The notes beneath the pieces are model-generated. The model saw only the letters and a list, made by a program, of their open reading frames with translations. It was not told the DNA's origin and did not search any database. From assembly GCA_964387865.1 (NCBI GenBank), contig CAYLXC010000026.1, forward strand, positions 1 to 11,400: a DNA stretch of 11,400 nucleotides, read 5' to 3'. Below are positions 1 to 7,000 of the stretch, one piece after another. Numbering within the stretch: the stretch's first letter is position 1; each line of letters starts with the position of its first letter. The translations under genes and the position numbers were made by a program. The stretch is from CAYLXC01 sp964387865 (GTDB lineage Bacteria; Patescibacteriota; Microgenomatia; Daviesbacterales; UBA10151).

Positions 1-2
1 AT

Positions 3-392
3 TTTTATATGAGATCTCTTTGGTGGGGACACAGGGATAATAATGATTCCCGCTCCGGAACAATTTTTGCAGTTTTGGCAATTGTTGTTGCAATTTTGGC
101 GCCAATTATAGCAACTTTAATTCAGCTCGCAGTATCCAGAAGACGTGAGTTTCTAGCTGATGCCTCCGGAGTGCTTCTAACAAGATATCCTGCAGGGCTA
201 GCAGCTGCGTTGCAAAAAATTTCTGCAGATAAAGAGCCTTTAGAGGTAGCTAACAGAGGAACAGCCCATTTATACATAGTAAACCCTCTAAAGGGAAAAG
301 ACGTTGCAGGATTTATGGCAAATCTCTTCAACACCCATCCACCAATTGAGGCCAGAGTTAAAGCTTTAAGAGAAATGGAAGGAAAAGTTTAA
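3..392 (+). CDS. htpX: HtpX-type M48 family membrane zinc metalloprotease, C-terminal part
   Basis: This is the C-terminal ~130 residues of an HtpX-like membrane protease that degrades misfolded membrane proteins. The reading frame is open to the window edge, so the start and the HExxH zinc motif lie upstream; the ATG at position 9 is probably internal. Visible features are a charged Arg/Asn/Asp-rich loop, one hydrophobic membrane segment (about residues 19-42 from that ATG, FAVLAIVVAILAPIIATLIQ), then SRRREFLADASG, whose Glu is the third zinc ligand in this family. The tail contains FNTHPPIEARVKALREM, the usual HtpX ending (THPP-x-E-x-R). A stop at 390-392 is followed 18 nt later by the next small gene. 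Family assignment is firm; the exact subfamily cannot be judged from the tail alone. Confidence 0.9.
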   Translation, partial: FYMRSLWWGHRDNNDSRSGTIFAVLAIVVAILAPIIATLIQLAVSRRREFLADASGVLLTRYPAGLAAALQKISADKEPLEVANRGTAHLYIVNPLKGKDVAGFMANLFNTHPPIEARVKALREMEGKV

Positions 393-404
393 TTCTGATA
401 AAAT
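376..404 (+). promoter_or_regulatory. Probable extended -10 promoter for the small gene at 411
   Basis: TGATAAAAT at 396-404 is an extended -10 (TG, one base, then TAAAAT, 5 of 6 to TATAAT). It ends 6 nt before the ATG at 411, so transcription would begin at or next to the start codon. A weak -35 (TGGAAG, 376-381) is spaced 17 bp upstream. The element overlaps the end of the htpX frame. There is no Shine-Dalgarno before 411, which fits a leaderless transcript. Confidence 0.45.
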
Positions 405-410
405 AGAAAT

Positions 411-711
411 ATGGATAAAGAAAGTAAGAATTTAAACGAACTACCAGATTTATCAAATACGGGGGTTTGCTCCAAGTGAGAAAGAGTTGGGAGAGATGAT
501 TGGAAGGGTAGTAAATGACCCTGTAATGGAATGGATGATGGGGATAATGGAAGAGACATTGGCAAATCCTGGCAAGAATCTTTATGAGGGTTTAACTCCT
601 GAAGAAACAGAAGCGCAAAGCGAATGGGAAAGATATATTGATGAAGTGGTCATGCCTAAGGTGCGTAAAATTAGTATAGAATTTCAACGCGAGCTACCCT
701 CAGAAAACTAA
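411..711 (+). CDS. Small hypothetical acidic protein with an apparent frameshift
   Basis: I do not recognise this protein. The ATG at 411 opens a frame that stops after 22 codons (TGA 477-479), and a second frame runs from about 436 to the TAA at 709-711. Between them lies GGGGG at 461-465. Dropping one G joins the two into a 99-residue protein that runs through ...LSNTG/FAPSEKELGEMIGR.... The upstream promoter-like element supports the 411 start; otherwise a 74-residue product could begin at the TTG at 487. The joined protein is acidic and probably soluble and helical, with no signal peptide or membrane segment. Met/Trp-rich NDPVMEWMMGIMEE near residues 37-50 and the acidic TPEETEAQSEWERYIDEVV are its main features. 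The frameshift could be a sequencing or assembly error or a real mutation. Confidence 0.5.
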
Positions 712-717
712 CTTACT

Positions 718-746
718 TAGATTCTATCGCTTCGCTCCAGAATGAC
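718..746 (+). repeat. Short palindromic intergenic repeat upstream of gatC
   Basis: Starting just after the stop of the small gene, ATTCT (721-725) and AGAAT (739-743) form the arms around TATCGCTTCGCTCC. The pattern GATTCT-n-TCGCTTCGCTC-n-AGAATGAC resembles short repeats seen dispersed in many bacterial genomes. The gatC promoter begins inside or right beside it. It is a degenerate relative of the longer repeats at 1054-1111 and 2499-2600. Confidence 0.5.
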
Positions 747-759
747 TTTATTGTATAAT
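731..759 (+). promoter_or_regulatory. Promoter-like element immediately upstream of gatC
   Basis: A perfect TATAAT at 754-759 lies 9 nt before the gatC ATG at 769. The best -35 at 17-bp spacing is poor (TTCGCT, 731-736) and lies inside the repeat. The expected transcription start falls within about 3 nt of the ATG, so the mRNA would be leaderless or nearly so. No Shine-Dalgarno is present. Confidence 0.5.
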
Positions 760-768
760 CCCCTTATT

Positions 769-1053
769 ATGAAGATTGATGTTAAGAAGGTTGCAAAGCT
801 TGCTAATTTGCCGCTGACTCCTGATGAAGAATTGAAATATTCAGATCAGCTTTCTAAGATTTTGGATTATGTTGAGCAGCTGAATAAGGTGGATACCAAG
901 GATGTGGAGCCCACTTTTAATGTCTCTGGTCAAAGCAATGTTATGAGGAAGGATGAAGTGGGGGAATGTTTATCTCAAGAAGATGCAATTTCTAATGCAC
1001 CAAATAAGAAAGATGGGTTTGTTGTAACAAAGGGAGTTTTTAACGAGGAGTAG
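769..1053 (+). CDS. gatC: Aspartyl/glutamyl-tRNA amidotransferase subunit C
   Basis: GatC is the small subunit that clamps GatA and GatB together in the GatCAB enzyme, which converts misacylated Glu-tRNA(Gln) and/or Asp-tRNA(Asn) to the correct amide form in the cytoplasm. The 94-residue length is typical. Family features are VKKVAKLANLPLTPDE at the N-terminus, SDQLSKILDYVEQLNKVDT with the conserved helix and the following VEPTFNV, and the C-terminal NAPNKKDGFVVTKGVF (usual form: AP-x-x-x-G-x-F-x-V-P). I chose the ATG at 769 over 742 because the family begins at MKIDVKKVAKL and because a TATAAT box occupies 754-759, inside the longer version. It is followed by gatA after a 65-bp palindromic repeat region. 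Its TAG stop directly abuts that repeat. Confidence 0.95.
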   Translation: MKIDVKKVAKLANLPLTPDEELKYSDQLSKILDYVEQLNKVDTKDVEPTFNVSGQSNVMRKDEVGECLSQEDAISNAPNKKDGFVVTKGVFNEE

Positions 1054-1111
1054 ATTGCTTCGTCGCCTGCGGCTCCTCGCAATGACGTCATTGCGAGCGT
1101 AGCGAAGCAAT
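1054..1111 (+). repeat. Large inverted repeat between gatC and gatA
   Basis: Two arms meet at GACGTC (1084-1089). The left arm begins ATTGCTTCG and ends CTCGCAATGAC; the right arm, GTCATTGCGAG...CGAAGCAAT, is its reverse complement apart from a length difference in the centre (GC-rich TCGCCTGCGGCTC versus CTACG). This gives roughly 20 paired bases and a strong hairpin or cruciform. The gatC stop TAG directly abuts it. It is the same family as the arms of the repeat at 2499-2600. Confidence 0.85.
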
Positions 1112-1118
1112 ATATATT

Positions 1119-2489
1119 ATGGATATAACTAAATTAACATTAATAGAGACCATAAAAGCTTTTAAGGAGAAAAAGTTCTCTGAAAAAGATTTAAATGAGG
1201 CTTATTTAAGAAGAATTGAGGAATTAAATCCAAAATTAAATGCTTTTTTAGATATTCAAGAAACCAAAATTGGTATTCCAGCAGCCATTAAAGACATTAT
1301 TGTTACTAAGGGAATTAAAACTACTGCTGGCTCAAGGATTTTAGAAAATTTTATTCCACCATATAATGCTACTGTAGTTGATAGGTTACTTGCCCAAGGA
1401 ATCAGCATTATCGGAAAGACTAATTGCGATGAGTTTGCAATGGGATCATCAGGTGAAAATTCTGCGTATGGTCCGACTAAAAACCCTTGGAATTTAAATA
1501 AAGTTCCTGGCGGATCATCTTCAGGGTCTGCAGCAGCTGTTGCAGCTGACATGGCTGTCTTTGCACTTGGGACAGACACTGGGGGATCAATAAGACAGCC
1601 AGCTTCACTTTGTGGAGTAGTTGGATTTAAACCGTCCTACGGAAGGGTTTCAAGATATGGATTAATTGCTATGGCCTCTTCATTGGATCAGGCAGGACCA
1701 TTTACAAAATCTGTTGCAGATGCAAGATTGGTAATGGAATGGATATCTGGACCAGATGGATTTGATAGCAACTGTGCTCACCTCCGAGGTGAGTCTAAGG
1801 TGACACCTGGATCACACCTCGGAGGTGTACGCATTGGGGTACCGAAAGAGTATTTTGGGAAAGGGTTGGATAATGGGGTGGAGAGGGCCATCAAGGATGC
1901 CATAGAAAAACTTGAGGAATTGGGAGCTGAAATTGTTGAGGTGAGTTTGCCGCACACAGAATATGCTATTGCAACTTATTACATAATAATGTCCTCTGAA
2001 GTTTCCTCTAATTTAGCAAGATTTGATGGAATTAGGTTTGGAAATTCAAGAGATAATTTTGGGTCTGAAGTAAAAAGAAGAATAATGCTTGGTACCTACT
2101 CCCTATCCAGCGGGTATTATGATGAATACTATGAAAAGGCAGCAAAAGTAAGGACACTCATAAAAAGGGATTTTGAGGAAGCTTTTGGAAAGTGTGATGT
2201 TGTAGTTGGTCCGGTCTCCCCTACCGTAGCATGGGATTTGGGAGAAAAGATATCTGATCCTCTGGCAATGTATCTTTCAGATGTTTATACAATTCCTGCA
2301 TCTTTGGCTGGAATTCCAGGATTATCTGTGCCTTGTGGATTTTCTAATGGTCCTTCGACAGACTCAGGACAAAGATTACCAGTAGGGCTTCAGATTTTGG
2401 GAAAATATATGGATGATGAGACAGTACTGGATGTAGGGGAGGTCTATGAACAAGCAACAGACTGGTACAAAGAGAGGCCCAACTCATGA
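1119..2489 (+). CDS. gatA: Glutamyl-tRNA(Gln)/aspartyl-tRNA(Asn) amidotransferase subunit A
   Basis: GatA is the amidase-signature subunit that hydrolyses glutamine and passes ammonia to GatB. The catalytic set is visible: Lys58 in IPAAIKDI, cis-Ser133 in GGSSSGS and nucleophile Ser157 in GTDTGGSIRQPA, with the family spacing (75 and 24 residues). VVGFKPSYGRVSRYGLIA and RIGVPKEYFGKGLD are also typical. At 456 residues it is shorter than most GatA. About 20-25 residues are missing between NAFLD and GIPAA, where other GatA carry a helical stretch. Residues 220-237 (HLRGESKVTPGSHLGG) are encoded by a palindromic repeat cluster at 1777-1828 in the linker before RIGVPKE. The ATG at 1119 follows the inverted repeat with no evident Shine-Dalgarno. 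The TGA stop at 2487-2489 shows TGA is a stop in this organism. Confidence 0.97.
   Translation: MDITKLTLIETIKAFKEKKFSEKDLNEAYLRRIEELNPKLNAFLDIQETKIGIPAAIKDIIVTKGIKTTAGSRILENFIPPYNATVVDRLLAQGISIIGKTNCDEFAMGSSGENSAYGPTKNPWNLNKVPGGSSSGSAAAVAADMAVFALGTDTGGSIRQPASLCGVVGFKPSYGRVSRYGLIAMASSLDQAGPFTKSVADARLVMEWISGPDGFDSNCAHLRGESKVTPGSHLGGVRIGVPKEYFGKGLDNGVERAIKDAIEKLEELGAEIVEVSLPHTEYAIATYYIIMSSEVSSNLARFDGIRFGNSRDNFGSEVKRRIMLGTYSLSSGYYDEYYEKAAKVRTLIKRDFEEAFGKCDVVVGPVSPTVAWDLGEKISDPLAMYLSDVYTIPASLAGIPGLSVPCGFSNGPSTDSGQRLPVGLQILGKYMDDETVLDVGEVYEQATDWYKERPNS
1777..1828 (+). repeat. Nested palindromic element inside gatA
   Basis: Three perfect odd-length palindromes occur in 52 nt: CTCACCTC-C-GAGGTGAG (1777-1793), AGGTG-A-CACCT (1798-1808) and ACACCTC-G-GAGGTGT (1814-1828). 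The outer two are reverse complements of each other over 13 nt, and the central one sits near the symmetry axis at about 1803, so the whole block is also an inverted repeat. It is translated in frame as residues 220-237 of GatA, in a variable linker away from the catalytic residues. It looks like a mobile or expanding palindromic element tolerated in a coding region. Confidence 0.8.
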
Positions 2490-2498
2490 GTAATTATG

Positions 2499-2600
2499 CG
2501 TCATTGCGAGGACCCCGAGCTTGTCGAGGGGGACGAAGCAATCTATTACTTTTAACAGATTGCCACGGGACGTACTATCCAGTACATCCCTCGCAATGAC
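2499..2600 (+). repeat. Composite inverted repeat between gatA and gatB
   Basis: GTCATTGCGAGG (2500-2511) pairs perfectly with CCTCGCAATGAC (2589-2600), and GCAATCT (2538-2544) with AGATTGC (2557-2563). Inside are two smaller units: CCCC...GGGG around GAGCTTGTCGA (2513-2531) and a hairpin GGGA-c-GTACT/AGTAC-a-TCCC (about 2567-2590). The outer arms match those of the repeat at 1054-1111, so this is the same family carrying extra material. It fills almost the whole gatA-gatB gap (2490-2611) and would fold strongly in the gatCAB transcript. Confidence 0.85.
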
Positions 2601-2611
2601 AAGAAAGTTAT

Positions 2612-3925
2612 ATGAATAATTATGAACCAGTTATAGGTATAGAAGTCCATGTTGAGTTGAATACCAAAACTAAAATGTTTTGCAGATGCTCTGCAGATTA
2701 TTTTGGGAAAGAGCCAAATACCCATACTTGTCCTATCTGTGTAGGTTTACCTGGGGCTTTGCCTTATATTAATGAGGAAGCCATAAATAAATGCATGCAG
2801 ATTGGTTTGGCCTTGAATTGTTCAGTAAATGAAAAAAGCCTTTTTGAAAGGAAAAATTACTTTTACCCTGATTTACCCAAAGGATACCAGATTTCACAAT
2901 ATAGATGGCCCTTATGTGTGAGTGGCTGGGTTGAAATAGAGGGACGAGAAGGAAGCAGGAGGATTAGGGTTAATAGAGTACATCAAGAGGAAGATACAGG
3001 CAAGCTGACTCATATGGGAAATGAAACTTTGATAGATTTCAATAGAAGTGGGGTTCCTTTAGTTGAAATTGTTACTGAGCCTGACTTTAGGAATTCATCC
3101 GAGGTTAAAGATTATGCAAAGATGCTGCAGCAAATTTTCAGACATTTGGGAGTTTCAAACGCTGATATGGAACGAGGTGATATGCGGCTGGAAGCGAATG
3201 TTTCTGTGCGTCCTGAAGGCCAAAAAGATCTGCCACCATACCGTGTGGAATTAAAAAATATTAACAGCTTCCGCTTTATGGTTGCAGCAATTGAGTATGA
3301 AATTAAAAGACAAATTGAAGCGCTGGAGCGTGGAGAAACTTTACGCCAGGAAACTAGGGGATGGAATGAGGCAAAAAAAGAATCCTACCTTCAAAGATCT
3401 AAGGAAGAAGCTCATGATTACAGGTATTTTCCGGAGCCGGATCTTCCAGAATTAAGAATTAAGAATTTGGAATCGAGAATAAAGGAAGAAATAAAAGGCA
3501 AATTGCCCCGAGAAAAAGCTGAATATTTGGTTACTACTTATAAATTGTCACTTCCCACAGTAAACACGCTAATTAGGCAAGGCACAGCACCTCTATTTGA
3601 GGAAGTCATGGGCATTGGAAAATCACAGGGTATTGATGCTCAGGGAACTGCAAATTATATAATCAACAGAAAAATTTATCCGTCTACCCCATCAGAACAG
3701 ATAGTTAATGATATTCAATCCAAAACCATAAACCTTATAAGTGATGAATCAGAACTGGAAAAATTAGCTCGGAAAGCAATTGAGGAAAACCCAAAAGCTG
3801 TTGAGGATTACAAAAAAGGTAAAGAATCTGCTATTCAAGTACTTATTGGTGGGGTAATGAGATTGTCCAAAGGTAAAGCAGATGCTGGAAAAGTTATGGG
3901 AATTATGGAAAAATTACTCAGATAG
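2612..3925 (+). CDS. gatB: Aspartyl/glutamyl-tRNA amidotransferase subunit B
   Basis: GatB binds the misacylated tRNA, activates the Glu/Asp side chain with ATP and receives ammonia from GatA. The N-terminus YEPVIGIEVHVELNTKTKMFC is diagnostic. A zinc site is present as C24-x-C26 and C40-x-x-C43 (CRC...CPIC). KNYFYPDLPKGYQISQY, DMRLEANVSVRP, VELKNINSFRF and EEAHDYRYFPEPDLP are hallmark blocks of the kinase-like cradle. The C-terminus carries the helical domain and the YqeY-like tail (DYKKGKESAIQVLIGGVM...KADAGKVMGIMEKLL) that contacts tRNA. At 437 residues it is somewhat shorter than the usual ~475. The ATG at 2612 is preceded by AAGAAAG (2601-2607), a weak possible ribosome binding site adjoining the repeat. 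It is third in the gatC-gatA-gatB series. Confidence 0.97.
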   Translation: MNNYEPVIGIEVHVELNTKTKMFCRCSADYFGKEPNTHTCPICVGLPGALPYINEEAINKCMQIGLALNCSVNEKSLFERKNYFYPDLPKGYQISQYRWPLCVSGWVEIEGREGSRRIRVNRVHQEEDTGKLTHMGNETLIDFNRSGVPLVEIVTEPDFRNSSEVKDYAKMLQQIFRHLGVSNADMERGDMRLEANVSVRPEGQKDLPPYRVELKNINSFRFMVAAIEYEIKRQIEALERGETLRQETRGWNEAKKESYLQRSKEEAHDYRYFPEPDLPELRIKNLESRIKEEIKGKLPREKAEYLVTTYKLSLPTVNTLIRQGTAPLFEEVMGIGKSQGIDAQGTANYIINRKIYPSTPSEQIVNDIQSKTINLISDESELEKLARKAIEENPKAVEDYKKGKESAIQVLIGGVMRLSKGKADAGKVMGIMEKLLR

Positions 3926-3936
3926 TAATTTCCCTC

Positions 3937-3965
3937 TTGAAATAAAAATTTAACTGCATAATAAT
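3937..3965 (+). promoter_or_regulatory. Possible promoter for dnaE
   Basis: TTGAAA (3937-3942) and AATAAT (3960-3965) are separated by 17 bp in the 98-bp gap between gatB and dnaE. The region is very AT-rich, so chance matches are likely. If used, it would give a leader of about 50 nt that includes the AGGA ribosome binding site, unlike the near-zero leaders predicted elsewhere in this window. The rest of the gap shows no clear hairpin terminator. Confidence 0.3.
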
Positions 3966-4012
3966 ATATTTGTCGTATATATTCTGGTGACTTTTTAATA
4001 GCCCGGTGTAAT

Positions 4013-4016
4013 AGGA
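4013..4016 (+). promoter_or_regulatory. Shine-Dalgarno of dnaE
   Basis: AGGA lies 7 nt before the ATG at 4024, a normal spacing. It fixes the dnaE start at 4024 and shows that this organism uses Shine-Dalgarno initiation at some genes. Confidence 0.65.
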
Positions 4017-4023
4017 CAAAATT

Positions 4024-7000
4024 ATGGCAGGTTTTGTTCATCTTCACTCCCATACTGAATACTCCCTTTTGGATGGTTTATCCAAAATTCCAAAACTGGT
4101 TAAAAAAGTTAAAGAGTTGGGCATGGATGCTTTAGCAATTACTGATCATGGAGTACTTTATGGGGCAATTGAGTTTTATAAAGAATGTATTGCAGAAGGA
4201 GTAAAACCAATTATCGGGGTTGAAATGTATGTTGCAAAACGTTCTCACAAAGATAAAGAAGGAAAGCTAGACTCTGAACCATTTCACTTAACAGTTTTGG
4301 CAAAAAACTACCAGGGTTATCTTAATTTAATGAAGCTTGTGACAATCTCCCATGTTGAAGGATATTATTACCGTCCCCGTGTTGATAAAAAACTATTAAA
4401 AGAGTTTTCAGAAGGACTGATTGCATTATCAGGATGTCCGTCGGGTGAATTAGTACGTGTACTTATTGGTACTGAATTAGAAAAAGCGAAAGAGGTTGCT
4501 TTAAGCTATCTAAATATTTTTGGGGAGGGAAATTATTATTTTGAACTTCAAAAGCATCCTTATGAAGAGTCAATAGAACTTGCATCAGATGAAAGAGTTA
4601 AAAAAGATTTGGAAAATATGGCTCAAGTTCAAAAAATAACATGGGATGGGGTAAAAAAAATGTCACATGATTTAAATATTCCAATTGTTGCAACAAATGA
4701 TTTTCACTATATAGAAAAAGAAGACTCAGAGGTACAAGATGTACTACTTTGTGTGCAGACTGGAAGATTTATTAATGATACAGATAGGTTGAGAATGGTA
4801 GATACGCCTGATTATTTTGTAAAATCCCCTACACAGATGGAAGAAGATTTTGCCGAGCTTCCCGAAGCTTTAGAGAATAGTGTAAAAATTGCTACGCAGT
4901 GTGAACTTGAGATTCCGCTTGGGGTTGCAAAATTCCCTGTATTTCAAACTCCAAATAAAGAATCTTCAATGTCGTATCTTAGAAAATTAACTTATAAAAA
5001 GGCCTCTGAGAAATTAAAAGTAACCAAAAAGATTCAGGAGAGATTAGATTATGAACTATCCGTTATTGAGAAGAAAAAATACGCGGATTATTTTCTAGTT
5101 GTTTATGATTTTATGGATTGGGCTCACAAGAGGGGAATTATCACAAATACCCGTGGTTCTGCCGCAGGATCCATGGTTTTGTACTGCTTGGGGGTAACTA
5201 ATCTAAATCCACTGGATTATCTCCTACCATTTGAGAGATTTTTAACAGAATATAGGCCCACCCTACCTGATATTGATGCTGATCTGGCAGATGATAGGAG
5301 AGATGAGGTCATAAATTATGTAACTGAAAGGTATGGGGAGGATAAAGTTGCACATATTGTTACTTTCGGAACAATGATGGGTAGAGCTGCCATTAGAGAT
5401 GTTGGAAGAGTATTAGGCTTAAGTTATGGGGAAGTAGATCGGATTGCAAAATTAGTTCCACCTCCCCATCAAGGTTTCCATAAGCCTCTGTCCGATACTG
5501 TGAAAGAGGTACCTGAGCTAAAAGATTTTTACAGGGATAATCCACAGGTTAAAAAGCTTTTGGATCTGGCAATCAAAATTGAGGGGACTGTTAGGCATGC
5601 ATCTATTCATGCTGCAGGTATTGTTATTGCACCTGATGATATAACTAACTTTACTCCGCTTCAAAAAGAAGCTGATGGAGAAAGGTTGGTTTGTCAATAC
5701 GATATGTTTGCAATTGAGGATGCGGGTTTAGTTAAGATGGATTTTCTGGGAATCAGAAATCTTTCTATTTTGGGGAGAGCTGTTGAGATTGTTTTAGAAA
5801 ATCAAGGAAAAGCAATAGACCTTAATAAGATTCCGCTTAATGATAAAAAAGCATTTGAGCTTTTGGCAAAAGGGGATACTATGGGAATTTTTCAGCTTTC
5901 GGGTTCCGGGATTACAAGATATTTGGTTGAACTTAAGCCCACAACTATTGCGGATATAGCAGCTATGGTGGCTTTATATCGTCCTGGTCCTTTAGGGGTT
6001 ATTCCAGATTATATAGCCAGGAAACATAATCCCAAATTAATAAAATACTTGGATCCAAGAATGGAAGTATACATGAAACAGTCTTTGGGACTTTTAGTTT
6101 ATCAGGAGGATGTTTTATTTTCTGCAATGAATTTGGCAAATTATTCCTGGGAAGAGGCAGATAAATTTAGAAAAGCCATGGGAAAAAAGATTCCATCAGA
6201 GATGGCAAAACAAAAAGGAAGGTTTGTGGAGGGTTGTGTGTCAAACGGTATGAGGCGTGATAAAGCGGAGAAGATTTTTTCATTTATTGCTCCATTTGCA
6301 GCTTATGGCTTTAATAAAGCTCATGCAGCATCATATGCCATGGTTGCATATCAAACAGCTTATATGAAAGCTAATTTCCCGGTTGAGTTTATGGCAGCTG
6401 TAATGACTGCTGAGTCTTCTGATACTGATAAGGTTGCATCAGCAATTGAGGAGTGTAAGAGGCTAAATATTGTGGTATTACCTCCTGATATTAATAAATC
6501 CGGCATTGGATTTTCATTAGAATTATTACAGGATTTATCAAAGGAAGATTTGGAAAGAAGTCTAAGCGGGGATGTTGAGGGAAAAGTTAAGCAGGGTATA
6601 AGATTTGGACTCTCTGCAGTAAAAAACGTTGGTGAGGGAGCAATTGAGTCTATTCTTAAAGCAAGGGAAGATGGAGAATTTGTAAGTTTATTTGACCTTT
6701 GTAAAAGAGTAGATTCAAGGTTAGTTAATAGAAAAACTTTGGAAAGTCTTATAAAGGCCGGGGCTTTGGATCAGTTGGGAAGTAGGGCATCACAACTTTT
6801 GATTTTAGATCAGGTTCTGGAGGAAAGTCATAAAATCACAAAAAGCAGACTTTCAGGCCAGGTATCTTTATTTGACGGAGATGAGGATAATACATTTGAT
6901 GTTAAACTTCCCAAAGTGGATGAGTTGCCTTTAGAGCAACTGCTGATATTTGAAAAAGATCTTTTGGGATTTTATCTTCATGAACCCCCTTATCTTTCAA

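Noticed and set aside
122..334. Minus-strand open frame opposite htpX
   Set aside because: It is the mirror of the clearly recognisable HtpX tail, with no family features or ribosome binding site of its own.
742..768. Earlier ATG at 742 as the gatC start
   Set aside because: The extra residues do not match the family and the stretch contains the TATAAT box.
1256..1579. Minus-strand open frame opposite gatA
   Set aside because: It overlaps the catalytic core of GatA and looks like a shadow frame.
2490..2611. tRNA or structured RNA gene in the gatA-gatB gap
   Set aside because: The hairpins are explained by dispersed inverted repeats; no cloverleaf, T-loop or CCA-type features are seen.
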